Assembly (NCBI GenBank): GCA_008638375.1
Contig: CM018048.1
Coordinates: 4,215,440 to 4,279,439, forward strand
From: Nyssa sinensis
Lineage: Eukaryota; Streptophyta; Magnoliopsida; Cornales; Nyssaceae
Length of the DNA: 64,000 nucleotides
Direction of reading: 5' to 3'
Below, one piece after another: positions 1 through 11,826 of this stretch. The notes below the pieces were generated by a model that saw only the letters and a program-made list of their open reading frames with translations, ran no database searches and was not told the origin of the DNA. Numbering within the stretch: the first letter of the stretch is position 1; the number at the start of each line of letters is the position of its first letter. The position numbers were made by a program, and so were the translations under genes.

Positions 1-2
1 TA

Positions 3-957
3 CGCAATACAAGTGTCGAGCTTCACGCTACTGATCCACGAGGGAGGGCACTATATCAGTGGGACGTTGTGCATTAACCATATATTGATCTATGGATACA
101 TCGTCGTGATCATATTGTATTTGTCGAGTCGCTGGATCACCCACTTGGGTATATGGATCCCTATATGGTGTGGTATCAACGAATTACTTGTCGCTTGATT
201 GGGCCACCGGATACTAGGCTATTAGTTGGATTTCAACCCGTTGGTAGTATTACGGAGATGTTGGTATTAGTTTGTTTGATATCTTATTCTTAATTATATT
301 ACTTTTTTATATTCAAAACATACTTATAATTGTTAATATTACTTGCAGTCAAGTACCCTTGGCAAAATACACATGAAAGCTGATGAGGGTTATGGCGATC
401 GAGTTGACTCACACCAAGCCTTTGCTGATATCAAGGCACTTAGTTATTCTGCCTTAGAACGAATTCAGGCCCATTAGTGTATTGGCGACGAGCAAATCCC
501 ATGTGATTCAATCCTGTCTCAGTCGGCCTCAATGCCTCATCAGTGACCTCGTGGCATTGTTTATCAGAGATGTCATTGTAGGGACATTTCCACTCCGACT
601 GCCCCTTCATCATTAGTAGCAGCTCCATCCTCCTCCACTAGAATGCCCTTCCATGATGATTATACATTTGGCACACCCATGCACACAGAAGCAATTGAGA
701 TAGGTGGGATGGGTGACGACATGGGCATTGAGGGGTTGACAGTGGCTCACGACGATGGAGATGACGTAGGTGGTATGGGTGAATATATAGATTAGGGATT
801 TCATCCTGAAGCCATACCACGAGGTACACTTACTCATCGTACACGTCGTCGATTTGAAGTTGGTGGTCCTTCTCAAATCACACTAGTTGAGCAATAACTT
901 GAACGCCCACATAGAAGGCCAGTTCGTCAAAGGAGACAACCTGGATGTGGAACTTAA
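3..957 (+). pseudogene. Plant mobile domain (PMD / MAIN-like) protein, C-terminal remnant
   Basis: Seen: in the frame starting at base 3, codons around 90-235 read RRDHIVFVESLDHPLGYMD then DPYMVWYQRITCRLIGPP, which resembles the end of the plant mobile domain (a block like RRDHIV...YMVWYRRITRRFI). After a likely intron (acceptor near 350) a second open block ends in an arginine-rich tail (RRRFEVGG ... RPVRQRRQPGCGT, stop at 955-957), like the RRP.CGT tail of PMD/MAIN-like and Mutator-associated proteins. Known: PMD domains occur in MAIN/MAIL1 proteins and in transposable elements. It is broken: at least one in-frame stop near 895 and another near the domain start, and the upstream part lies outside the window. 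It is probably a transposon-derived copy. Confidence 0.6.
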
Positions 958-1235
958 ATTTATGAGGTAGTTTATATTATTTCAAGTCAAATTTAACGGA
1001 GGGGGTAAGTGCAGTGGATTGCAACGTGCATTTTATCAGTCTACATTCTATTTTGAATCTCTTTCATTATAGGTATACTTCGAAAATGCTCCTGGCTGCG
1101 ATTGATGAACACTTTCATATGTGTTTTTCTTCTTTCTTTTCTTAACAGAATAAATGCAATGTGGGTTATGCATTAATCAACATGATTGATCCACTTCAAA
1201 TTATTCCATTTTATAAGGTCTGATATATGGACTTC

Positions 1236-1393
1236 AATTTGTTGAAGTTCGGGATCAAATAAGGAATATTTCAAAGGAGATTTGTAGAGCCACAGAGGAT
1301 GATCTATACACAATGATCGTTGATGAGAGTGATTTGTCCTTGAAAAGACTAGAGGAATTACACAGTCAGTTGTTTGCACTTCAAAAAGAGAAG
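1236..1393 (+). pseudogene. MAP65 microtubule-associated protein, single exon fragment
   Basis: Seen: an open stretch of about 52 codons reading FVEVRDQIRNISKEICRA ... VDESDLSLKRLEELHSQL ... LQKEK, ending AAG|GT like a splice donor. Known: plant MAP65 proteins (microtubule cross-linkers of the Ase1/PRC1 family) carry a very similar exon in the N-terminal coiled-coil rod, with the hallmark VDESDLSLKKLDE..SQLQ.LQKEK. No neighbouring MAP65 exon is visible on either side, so this is an isolated exon, not a working gene. It lies on the same strand as the fragments before and after it. Inference: it was moved here by a capturing transposon or is a rearrangement relic. Confidence 0.65.
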
Positions 1394-1711
1394 GTTTAAT
1401 TTCCATTTTCTCCCCTCTTCCTTGTTTCCCACTAGTGACCATTCTCATTCATAGTTGCAATATTTCCTAAGTTGCTTTTATCTATCCTTATGCTGTAAAG
1501 AACATTGCCAGGGAAGGTTCAAGTTCTAACATTCAGAATTTTTATGCAGCTATCTTCTAAAAAGCTCATGAAAAGTAATCCTATTTCAATTTATAATTCA
1601 CAACTTCTCATTGGTGGCATTCATGAAATTCTAATTTCAAAAAAGATAATTAGTGCCAAGACCTGTCATATACAAGAACATATTTTAATTTAAGGTGGCC
1701 TTGGGTGCAGG

Positions 1712-2267
1712 TATGCTCAATATGGTGATGTTTCTTCCAAGACAGATGTATATGCTTTTGGAGTAGTCCTTTATGAACTTATATCTGTTAAGGAGGCCAT
1801 TGTCAAGACAAATGACGTCGTTACCGAGTCGAAGGGACTTGTTTCTTTGGTTATTTCTCTTTTCTCCCTCGGCTCGCTAATTGATTTGTAACTCCTAAAA
1901 GTACTTCAGACAAGAACTAACTTCAATTTTACTTTTATTGATGTCATACAGTATGAGGGTGTTCTTAGTCAGCCCGATCCTAGAGAAAATCTATAGCATT
2001 ACTCCATTAACTCAGTCCTTAAGGTAACAACAAATCCCAGTGAATGCAAGTTATGGACAATAATCTTAATTGTAATAAACTATGACTGCTCTTTTGGTTA
2101 CAGTTGGCCCATTTAGTCAAAGCTTGCACACAAGAAAATCCTCAACTGAGGCCAAGCATGGGTCAATTGTGGTTGCACTAATGACGCTTTCTTCCTCGAC
2201 CGATGATTGGGATGTTGGCTCCTTCTACAAAAACCAGGATCTAGTCAATCTAATGTTAGGAAGGTAG
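1712..2267 (+). pseudogene. LysM receptor-like kinase (CERK1/LYK type), 3' end of kinase domain
   Basis: Seen: three exon-like blocks. Block 1 (about 1712-1850) reads [35 protein letters not shown] and ESKGLVSL. Block 2 (about 1951-2000) reads YEGVLSQPDPRENL. Block 3 (about 2103-2267) reads LAHLVKACTQENPQLRPSM, shifts frame, then IVVALMTLSSSTDDWDVGS and a final VNLMLGR before TAG at 2265-2267. Known: this is the conserved C-terminal third of CERK1-class LysM receptor kinases, plasma-membrane chitin or Nod-factor receptors; they normally have LysM repeats, a transmembrane helix and a complete kinase. Here the LysM part, ATP-binding lobe and catalytic loop are absent, block 2 is shortened and block 3 has a frameshift, so it is a relic. 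Confidence 0.8.
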
Positions 2268-2691
2268 CATGTACTGCATCATGCTCGTTGGCAGCGTCTT
2301 GACATGACTGTCAAAGACATCTTTTTTTTTTTTTTTTTAATTTTATTTTATTGCAGGCACTACCTTATTTATCTCAATAGTTCTAATTTGGCTTGGCTAC
2401 TCTGAAATTCCAAATCTTTTTCTGCTATTTGATTCTAAATGTGTTTACTTAATGAAATTGAAAAGTTTAAGATATCAATCTTGTTCACTGCCTGTCTTAT
2501 GTGGGGCATTTGAAGCTTGCCATACAAATCATTGAGGCATACAATGCTAATCAAGTTAGATGTGATGATTTGACATGAAGTTGCATAGAGTTTGAATCCC
2601 TCTGATTGAAAAATATTGAAAAATGCATGTTGGTAGATTTTGCATACATACCAAAACTATGGTTTTTAATGTAATTGATGTTGACTTTCAG

Positions 2692-2783
2692 GAAGCCATG
2701 GGTCATAGGAATGTTGCAATTTTAGCTGCAGTACATGCACTAGAAGAAGCATCAGCTACAGAGGGAGTCATTCGATGCATGAG
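2692..2783 (+). pseudogene. Possible DUF936-type protein exon fragment
   Basis: Seen: an AG|...|GT bounded open block reading EAMGHRNVAILAAVHALEEA then SATEGVIRCM. Known: plant DUF936 proteins contain a similar segment (R.R..A...A..ALEEASA.E..IRCLS) in their C-terminal half. Only this exon is recognisable; a second AG..GT open block at about 3062-3132 (SISSEVSSDLIVQVKG) may or may not belong with it. Function of the family is unclear. The assignment is by resemblance only and could be wrong. Confidence 0.4.
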
Positions 2784-3333
2784 GTACATTGGCTTGTTGT
2801 GTTTTAAAAGGTGAAGAAATCTAATTTTGCCCTGGTAAGGTATATCTGCTAATTAGATAACTAAAGCTGGGAAAAAGATAACAAGTTCAAAGATGAAGTT
2901 TATGAAACTCAGATCTCGGCCAGACACTTTCTGTACTACTAAGGTTGTAAAGTAAGAAATTTACTGAATAAAGATGGAGTTTTCGATTATATATACATAA
3001 CTCTGTGTGTCTGTGTGATGGGAAGGATACTAAAATTTTCTTTTTTTTTTTTTTAATATAGGTCAATATCCTCAGAAGTCTCTAGTGATCTCATAGTTCA
3101 GGTGAAAGGAAGTAGATATTTGCTTCACAAGGTAATATTTTATATCATGCGATATGAATATTAATAATTGATGCAATTCAATTGAATGATGTCCATGGGT
3201 TTTGTTTAAAAATTTTCTGTGTTGTTTTTTTTCTCTCTTTTCTCTAATGTTTTTAAGTAAAGTTGTATAAATTCTGTTATTTTTCAACACATATATTGTG
3301 ATTGAATGGTGTGTTGGATTGATTTTCATTTGA

Positions 3334-3621
<288 letters not shown>

Positions 3622-4356
3622 TGAAAGAAGTAAGAATAATTGTCTCACTCTTTGGTCCAAATCATTTACAGAAAAATGCAAAGGTTGTTACAATTGATGG
3701 CTATGAAGATGTTCCTCAAAACAACGAGAAGGTATTGCAAACGGCAGTGGCAAATCAAGTGGTGAGCGTTGCCATTGAAGGCGGTGGCAGGGGATTCCAG
3801 TTCTATGATTCAGTAAAATCCTATCCTGATCATTGTAGTTAACTCTTCGTTCACATTTTGGAATTTTAGATTAAGATGATGCTAAAGTTGTATATTATTA
3901 AAATGAAATTCATCTTTGGAAAGTTGCAGCCATATTGCCTTATATTGATTTTATCCCTATACAAGAGCCAATGATGCAACTAAAACACGTTTTAATTTAC
4001 TGTTTCTTCAGGGTATATTCACAGGAAAATGTGGGACAGCTCTAAACCATGGTGTAGCTACTGTTGGATATGGCTCAGAGAATGGTTTGGATTATTGGAT
4101 TGTGAGGAACTCATGGGGAAAGAGCTGGGAAGAGAGTGGCTACATCAGGATGGAGCGTAATTTGGGTCATACAGCAACTGGCAAATGTGGAATAGCAATA
4201 GAGGCCTCTTACCCCATCAAGACAGGCCAACCTGGACCATCTCCTCTATCTCCAATTAAGCCCCCCACTGTTTGTGATGATTACTATACTTGTCCCGAAA
4301 GCAGCACCTGCTGCTGTGTCTATGAGTTCAACAACTATTGCTTTTCATGGGGATGC

Positions 4357-5400
4357 TGTTGGAAAAAATGGATTTTGAGCATTTAAATTAGCCATCTTTG
4401 AGCTAAAATTAAGGTGGGTCCCACAAATTAATTTTGGTGGGTCCACATGGGAATGTGTTCTCCTCCATGAGGAGATGAAGATTATATATTGGGTTGTTCA
4501 AAACCATTAAAGAGTGAATGAGAAATTGTCTCCAAACATCACCACTTGGAAATGGTAACTAAAGTTTGAAGCTTGTGCAAAAAGCTTATGTCCCACATAG
4601 GATGGAAACAAGGCTTTTAAAGAGTATATATACACCTACCTTGGAGTGGGGTTTGGGCCCCAAGAGGCACCCCAGTTTTGTGAAAGGGGGAGGACCTAGC
4701 ATATGCTTGGTTCACCACACACGCGCGCGTGTCGCCGCCTCAAAACGCTGCCGTTTAGTTACTAGATTAATTAAAACCAAAAACGTCACCGTTCTGTGAG
4801 TACATTTTTCGGTTTTGGTTTAAATCCAAAATGACATCATTTTGCGATTGTGTTGGTTTGAATTTTGACTAAACAGTCATCTTCTTCACGGGTGCGCCTG
4901 TGTCTGTTCACCATGAACAGACATCATTGAACCTTTATGACTGTACCAAACAGCCATGAAGAGGCCTATAAATATCATACATTTACGCATTTATTTTTCA
5001 TAAGTTTTTCTGCATTCTGCATTCAGTGTAGTGTTTGTATTTGAGAGAGAGTCAAACACTATTAGTTCGACAGACTCACAGTTTGAAGTGCTGCTTCTAT
5101 GAGATTCAGATCATTGTATCTTGGGAGGCAATCGTCCAAAATTGTGAGCACCATAGCCAAGGCGAAATTTGTCTTAAGGACATAATGACAATCACTAGCC
5201 TTGATCTAATTCAGATTCCTATTCTTCTTCTATTTCGTAAATTCTTATTTTTCCTGTTCTGTTAATTTTGATTTTATTTTTTCCTGACTGAACTATGTTT
5301 CTGTTCTGTTTTAATTCTTCATAAAATATATATATATATATAAGTAATAGATTCTGTTTCAACCTGATATATATATATATATATATACTGGGTTATAACA
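4357..5400 (+). repeat. 5' LTR of the copia element
   Basis: Begins TGTTGG and ends TAACA. It has a clear TATA box (TATAAATA, 4967-4974) and ends in interrupted TA runs. Compared with the 3' LTR it lacks about 130 bp (the counterpart of roughly 11042-11169) and has a differently arranged TA tract. Confidence 0.85.
4967..4974 (+). promoter_or_regulatory. TATA box of the copia 5' LTR
   Basis: TATAAATA in a conserved context (GAGGCCTATAAATATCATAC) repeated in the 3' LTR at 11397-11404. It is the likely core promoter for the retroelement transcript. Confidence 0.6.
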
Positions 5401-5454
5401 ATCTTAAGACAAATTTGCATATATATATATATATATATCAGTTCTATACTGTTT

Positions 5455-5870
5455 TGAATTTACAGTACTTGAAATTTTCAAACTGGTACACTGTTCTGAT
5501 TTTACAAAACTTGAAACATATCAGTTTTATATATCAGATTTATAGAACTTGATATTTAGAACTTGAAATCTTTCAGAACAGATTTTTCAAAACTTGAAAT
5601 TATTCAGAACTTGATATCAAATTTACAGAACCTGATATTCAGAACTTGGAATCTTTCAGAACAGATTTTTCAGAACTTGATATTAGATTTAAAGAACCTG
5701 ATATTCAGAACTTGAAATTATTCAGAACTTGATATTAGATTTTTCAAAACTTGAAATTTACAAACTGGTATACTGATATACTGTTCTGAATTTAGAAACT
5801 GGTATACTGAAATTTATATATCAGATTTACAAAACTTGATATTCAGAAATTGATATACCCTTATGTTTTA
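5455..5870. repeat. Degenerate short repeats in the copia leader
   Basis: Between the 5' LTR and gag, units such as CAGAACTTGAAATTTTTCAG, GAACTTGATATTAGATTT and AAACTGGTATACTG recur many times in imperfect form. No ORF is present. It is an untranslated leader that has expanded by local duplication. Confidence 0.6.
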
Positions 5871-6095
5871 TACAGAAACTTTATTCACTAAGGTAATCTA
5901 TTTTTGGAAAAGACTTTAACATTCAGGTTTTTCAAAACATTGTTTTGGTGTCTATTATACTAATTTATTTACTGCAGAAATAATTAAACTAACTTTGTAA
6001 TTGATACAACCTAAATCTTTCAATTGCCTTTATTTATTCAGAATTTGTTTCTGAATTTTTTGACTGAATTTGAATATTCTATACTATTAACAGTA

Positions 6096-7166
6096 ATGGC
6101 TACTGATACTACCCCTACTCCTACTCCTACTGTGGTGCCTCTTCCAATGCTAGTTATAGCGCCAATGACTGTGAGTCATGGAGAGAAGGCGAAAGAATTT
6201 AATGGGACAAAATTCAAGAGGTGGCAACAAAAGATGTTGTTTTACTTGACCACTTTGAATTTGCCCTGTTTCCTTCTAGAGAATGCTCCCGCATTGAATG
6301 AAAATGAAACTAATAGGCAAGTGGTTGCCGCTATGGAAGTATGGAAACATGCTGATTTCTCGTGCCAAAACTACATTGTAAATGGATTGGACAACACATT
6401 GTATAATGTGTATTGCACCCTCAAAACTGCAAGAGAATTGTGGGAATCTTTGGACAAGAAATATAAGACTGAAGATGCCGGACTCAAGAAGTTTGTAGTG
6501 AGAAAATTCCTAGACTACAAGATGATTGATTCCAAGACTGTGATCAGCCAAGTTCAAGATCTACAAGTGATTTTGCATGACATACATGCAGAAGGGATAT
6601 CTCTCAGTGAATCCTTCCAAGTGGCGGCCATTATTGAAAAATTGCCACCCCTATGGAAAGAATTCAAGAATTACCTAAAGCACAAGCGAAAGGAAATGAG
6701 ACTTGAAGACTTGATAGTGAGGCTGAGAATTGAGGAAGACAATCGTGCATCTGAAAAGAAGGCAGGCAAGTCCATCATGGAATCCAAGGCTAATGTTATG
6801 GAACAAGGGCATACCTCTCACAATAACAAGAAGAGGAAGTATAATGGCAATGGTCCCAAGCAAGGTGCAACTACGAAGTTCCAAGGCAAGTGCTATGTGT
6901 GCAATAAGCAAGGGCACCGTGCTAAGGATTGCCGCAGCCGCAAAGACCAAGGAAATCCAACCAAGAAATGCCATCAAGCCAATGTGGCTAAAGTGGACGG
7001 CCTTTCAGACGATGTCTCAAACATGAACCTCTCAGCCGTAGTCTCCGAGGTGAACTTCATTGGCAACAATACCAAAGAATGGTGGGTGGACACAGGGGCT
7101 ACTCGTCATGTTTTCTCAGATAAGAAAATGTTCTCATCATATCATAACATAGATAATGGAGAATAA
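6096..7166 (+). CDS. gag: copia Gag with nucleocapsid zinc knuckle, running into aspartic protease
   Basis: I take the ATG at 6096 (MATDTTPTPTP) as start because the open frame before it has only alternative codons. The 356-residue product has the copia Gag domain (EFNGTKFKRWQQKM, LWESLDKKYKTEDAG, FLDYKMIDSKTVISQVQDLQ), a basic linker, a CCHC zinc knuckle (CYVCNKQGHRAKDC) and then the start of the retroviral-type protease with WWVDTGATRHVFS, the DTG catalytic triad. The frame stops soon after the triad, so the protease is truncated here and the rest is out of frame. Gag itself looks complete and would form the particle shell. Confidence 0.85.
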   Translation: MATDTTPTPTPTVVPLPMLVIAPMTVSHGEKAKEFNGTKFKRWQQKMLFYLTTLNLPCFLLENAPALNENETNRQVVAAMEVWKHADFSCQNYIVNGLDNTLYNVYCTLKTARELWESLDKKYKTEDAGLKKFVVRKFLDYKMIDSKTVISQVQDLQVILHDIHAEGISLSESFQVAAIIEKLPPLWKEFKNYLKHKRKEMRLEDLIVRLRIEEDNRASEKKAGKSIMESKANVMEQGHTSHNNKKRKYNGNGPKQGATTKFQGKCYVCNKQGHRAKDCRSRKDQGNPTKKCHQANVAKVDGLSDDVSNMNLSAVVSEVNFIGNNTKEWWVDTGATRHVFSDKKMFSSYHNIDNGE

Positions 7167-7261
7167 CTCTTCATGGGCAACTCCTCTTCTTCCAAGGTTA
7201 AAGGCCAAGGGAAGGTGGTATTGAAGATTTTACATCGGGCAAGAAACTTACTCTCAATGAT

Positions 7262-8160
7262 GTGCTTCATGTGCCAGAGATTCGAAAGAATCTAGTGTCT
7301 GGATCATTGTTGAGTAAGAAGGGTTTCAAATTGGTGTTTGTTGCAAACAAGTTTATCCTCACAAAAAATGGGATGTATATGGGGAAGGGGTATATAAGCA
7401 ATGAGCTCTTCAAGATGAATGTAATGACCATTGTACCTCCTACTAAAAATATTAATAATAAGAACACATCTTCTGCTTATATACTTGAGTCTTCAAATGT
7501 GTGGCATGGTAGACTAGGACATGTTAATTATGATACATTGCGTAGATTAATTAATATGGAATGTTTGCCTAAATTTGAAATAGATCCAAATCATAAATGT
7601 GAGATTTGTGTGGAATATAAACTTACAAGAACTTCTTTTCAATCAACTAAAAGAAGTAGTGAACCTCTAGAATTAATACATTCAGATATTTGTGATTTAA
7701 AATTTATTCAAACTAGAGGTGGTAAGAAATATTTTCTTACATTCATTGATGATTACACAAGATACTGTTATGTTTACTTATTGAGAAGTAAAGATGAGGC
7801 ATTGGAAATGTTTAAACAGTTCAAGAATGAGGTTGAAAACCAACTTGATAGAAAAATCAAGGAGATAAGAAGTGATAGAGGTGGAGAATATGAAGCACCT
7901 TTTGGTGAATTCTGTTCTCAACATGGTATCATACACCAAACAACTGCACCCTATTCACCTTAACAAAATAGGGTTGCTGAATGTAAGAATAGAACTTTAA
8001 AAGAAATGATAAATGCATTGTTATTAAGTTCTGGACTACCTCAGAATTTGTGGGGGGGAAGCAATTTTTTTCGCAAATTATATTCTCAACCGAATACCTC
8101 AAAAGAAAACCAATAAATCCCCTTATGAGTTGTAGAAAGGTCGAAGACCTTCTTACAAAT
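7262..8160 (+). pseudogene. copia GAG-pre-integrase and integrase core, broken
   Basis: The open frame to 7963 reads LHVPEIRKNLVSG, the HHCC-type zinc-binding region (WHGRLGHVNYDTL ... CEICVEYK) and the integrase core with IHSDICDL, YFLTFIDDYTRYCYVYLL and IRSDRGGEYEAPFGEFC. The first two acidic residues of the D,D-35-E core are visible (HSDI, FIDD/RSDRG region). A stop at 7961-7963 follows APYSP, just before QNRVAECKNRTLKEM, where the catalytic Glu would be expected; further shifts follow. It inserted retroelement DNA into the genome when intact; this copy is inactive. Confidence 0.85.
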
Positions 8161-8168
8161 ACTTAAAA

Positions 8169-9317
8169 GTGTGGGGGTGTTTGGCTAAAGTGACAGTGCC
8201 TATACATAAAAAGGTTAAAATAGGACCAAAAATAATTGATTGTGTTTTTATTGGGTATGCTCATAATAGTAGCGCATATCGCTTTCTGATTCATAAATCA
8301 AAAATTTTCGATATGCATGTTAATACTATTATTGAGTCAAGGAATACATCTTTCTTTGAAAATGTATTTCCTTACAAATCAATAGAAGAATCGAGTTCAA
8401 CTAAAAGAACTCATGATATTGCAATAAGCAGTAGTCAAGACCAACAAGATGATGATGAACCTAGACGCAGCAAAAGAGCTAGAATATCAAAATCTTTTGG
8501 TCTAGATTTTCTAACGTATTTGTTAGAAGATGAGCCTCAAAGTTTTAAAAAAGCAATGTCGAGTCCTGAAGCTCCATATTGGAAAGAGGCTATAAACGAT
8601 GAAGTAGAATACATTTTGCAAAATCATACGTGGGAACTAGTGGATCTTTCACCAAGTTCAAAACCTCTTGGATATAAATGGATATTCAAGAAGAAAATGA
8701 AAACAGATGAATCTATTGATAAATATAAAGCCAGACTAGTTATCAAAGGTTATAAGCAAAAGGAAGGCTTGGACTATTTTGATACATATTCACCAGTTAC
8801 GAGAATATCATCCATTCAAATGTTAATAGCTATTGCAGCTATACACAATCTTGAGATACATCATATGAATGTAAAGACAGCTTTCTTAAGTGGTGATTTG
8901 GATGAAGAAATATACATGGAACAACCCGAAGGGTTTATTGTTCCAGGTCAAGAAAAGAAAGTTTTTCGGCTTGTTAAATCTCTTTATGGATTAAAACAAG
9001 CACCAAAGCAGTGGCATGAGAAATTTGACAGTGTAATGATGTCAAATAGGTTCCAAATCAACGAGTGTGACAAATATGTATATGTCAAGAACACGGAAAA
9101 TGGCTATGTCATTATTTGTCTTTATGTTGATGATATGCTCATTATGGGTAGTAATAATGAAGTTATTAAAACTACCAAGAAAATGTTAAACAATAAGTTT
9201 GACATGAAGGACGTAGGTGTTGTTGATGTTATATTTGGGATAAATATCTCTAGAACATCAGATGGACTGATATTATCTCAATCACATTACATTGAGAAAT
9301 ATTCTCAAGAAATTTAA
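8169..9317 (+). pseudogene. copia reverse transcriptase, catalytic Asp changed to Asn
   Basis: A 382-codon open block. It has the copia RT signatures SPEAPYWKEAINDEVEYI, WELVDLSPSSKPLGYKWIFK, KARLVIKGYKQKEGLDYFDT, YSPVTRISSIQMLIAIAA, YMEQPEGF, LYGLKQAPKQWHEKFD and the YVDDM polymerase motif. Motif A reads MNVKTAFLSGDLDEEIYM where the family has MDVKTAFL, so the first catalytic metal-binding Asp (codon 8868-8870) is Asn; this alone should abolish polymerase activity. The block ends at a stop before RNase H. Confidence 0.9.
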
Positions 9318-9352
9318 ACAAGATGATAGCAGCCTAGTGAGAACACCTGTAG

Positions 9353-10065
9353 ATGTCAATACATTTATCCAAGAATAATGGCAAAAGCATATCACAACTA
9401 GAATATGCACAAATAATTGGCAGCCTAATGTATGTCATGAATTGTATCCGTCCAGACATAGCTTATGCTGTCAGCAAATTGAGTAGATACACAAGTAATC
9501 TAGGTCCAGACCATTGGAAGGCAATAGTTAGGGTTTTGAGGTATCTGAAATACACCAAAAACTATGGATTGCATTACTCAAAATATCCAACAGTACTTAA
9601 AGGATATTGTGACGCTAATTGGATATCTGATACCAAAGACTCAAAATCCACAAGTGGTTATTTGTTTACACTTAGTGGTGGAGCGGTATCATGAAAATCT
9701 TCTAAACAAACATACATTGCCAGATCCACGATGGAGTCTGAGTTTATTGCACTTGATAAAGCTGGTGAAGAAGCAGAGTGGCTTCGTCACTTCTTAGAAG
9801 ATATTCCAATGTAGCCAAAACCTGTGCCCGCTATCTGTATTCATTGCGATAGTCAATCAGCGATTGGTAGAGCACAGAGTCATATGTATAACGGTAAGTC
9901 TTGACATATTCGTCGAAGACATAATACGTAAAACAACTTCTCTCTAATGGTATTATGACCATTGAATACATAAGGTCAAAGATAACATTGCGGATCTGTT
10001 AACTAAAGGTTTGACGAGAGAGCAAGTAAGGAAATCATCAAGGGTAACGGGTTTAAAGCCTATAC
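9353..10065 (+). pseudogene. copia RNase H domain, broken
   Basis: An open block to 9694 reads [50 protein letters not shown] and [20 protein letters not shown], typical of the copia RT connection and RNase H. After the stop at 9692-9694 the reading continues as KSSKQTYIARSTMESEFIAL, HCDSQSAIGRAQSHMYNGKS and degenerates through several stops to about 10065. Its job was to degrade the RNA strand during reverse transcription. Confidence 0.85.
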
Positions 10066-10658
10066 ACTAAAGAGTCGCCATAATGGCAACCCAACCTAGT
10101 TGACTGGAGATCCCAAGATCCAGGTTCAAAAGGACAACCGAATTGTGTGTGACTCGTTGAGATCATTATGAAGATCAAATCTCCTACTCATTCCTATGAT
10201 TAGAATAGTGATGCCTGCAGCGTTGAACAGGGTAAGCTAAGCTTTTAATGATTCTTATATCTTATTGAAGACAAGTAGAGTATAGCAGAATACTCTAAAT
10301 AAGAAATCACCTATATGAGTGTGAACTGGGCCGGTTCTATGAGAATGATAAATGCTAAATTCTCTAGAAGTACTCATGAAACCAAGAATTGTTCAAGGCC
10401 AAAATGAACACAATCATGAGAACCAACTATGTCAGGAAAGATTCTGTGTGAATGTTGTTGTCTTGGTTTACTTAAACGATTGACTAGTTCAAGACATCAT
10501 GTTCACTAATCAATCAGTAACCCCGATAGCATTTCACAAGGGAAGGTTCAAGGCCACCAGCTACCTTCCTCTATACAGGAATTTTTTTAAATGAACTCTC
10601 TCTTAGTGTCTGCATGTCATTTGCATTACTTTCAGTCAATTTCATTCATGTGGGGAAT

Positions 10659-11751
10659 TGTTGGAAAAAATGGATTTTGAGCATTTAAATTAGCCATCTT
10701 TGAGCTAAAATTAAAGTGGGTCCCACAAATTAATTTTGGTGGGTTCACATGGGAATGTATTTTCCTCCATGAGGAGATGAAGATTATATATTGGGTTGCT
10801 CAAAACCATTAAGGAGTGAATGAGAAATTGCCTCCAAATATCACCACTTAGAAATGGTAACTAAAGCTTGAAACTTGTGCAAAAAGCTTGTGTCCCACAT
10901 AGGATGGAAACAAAGCTTTTAAAGAGTATATATACACCTACCTTGGAGTGGGGTTTGGGCCCCAAGGGGCACCCTAGTTTTGTGGAAGGGGGAGGACCTA
11001 GCGCATGCTTGGTTCACCACACACACACGCCGCCGCCGCCCCGCACCGAACTAGGCCGGGTTCTGAGCCTAGGCCCGGGCTTGGGCCATCGTATATATAT
11101 CTTTTTGGAGAAAATTAATTTAAATAATTTTCTATTAAACGTTGTCGTGTTGTTACTGTTAAAAACAAATCAAAACGCTGCTGTTTAGTTACCATATTAA
11201 TTAAAACCAAAAATGTCACCGTTTTGCGAATAGTTTTTTTGGTTTTGGTTTAAATCTAAAACGATGTCGTTTTGCGATTGCGTTGGTTTGAATTTTGATT
11301 GAACAATCATCTTCTTCACGGGTGCGCCTGTGTTTGTTCACCATGAACAGACACCATTGAACCTTTATGACTGTACCAAACAGCCATGAAGAGGTCTATA
11401 AATATCATACATTCACGCATTTATTTTTCATAAGTTTTTCTACATTCAGTGTAGTGTTTGTATTTGAGAGAAGTCAAACACTGTTGGTTTGACAGACTCA
11501 GTTTGTAGTGCTGCTTCTGTGAGATTCAGATCATTGTATCCTGAGAGGCAATCGTCCAAAATCGTAAGCACCATAGCGAGGACGAAATTTGTCTTAAAGA
11601 CATAGTGACAATTACTAGCCTCGATCTAATTTCTTATTCTATTTCGTAAGTTCTTATTTTTCCTGTTCTGTCAATTTTGATTTTATTTTTTCCTGACTTA
11701 ACTAAGTTTCTGTTCTGTTTTAATTCTTCATAGAATATATATGTGTGTGTG

Positions 11752-11814
<63 letters not shown>

Positions 11815-11826
11815 TGGGTTATAACA
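10659..11826 (+). repeat. 3' LTR of the copia element
   Basis: Starts TGTTGGAAAAAATGG directly after the purine-rich tract and ends TAACA. It is longer than the 5' LTR because of a GC-rich segment at about 11042-11169 and a TA run of roughly 57 bases (11757-11813). Sequence agreement with the 5' LTR elsewhere is high but with scattered substitutions, so the insertion is not very recent. Confidence 0.85.

Larger units (their letters stand above)
4357..11826 (+). mobile_element. Ty1/copia LTR retrotransposon inserted in the granulin exon
   Basis: Seen: two long direct repeats starting TGTTGGAAAAAATGG and ending GGTTATAACA enclose gag, protease, integrase, reverse transcriptase and RNase H in copia order (integrase before RT). 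A purine-rich tract (TGTGGGGAAT, 10649-10658) abuts the 3' LTR. GATGC lies directly before the 5' LTR (4352-4356) and again at 11830-11834, three bases after the 3' LTR, consistent with a 5-bp target duplication with a slightly blurred edge. No standard TGGTATCAGAGC primer-binding site follows the 5' LTR. The pol region is broken by stops and frameshifts (after 7166, at 7963, around 8100, 9317, 9694), so the copy is not autonomous. Confidence 0.9.
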
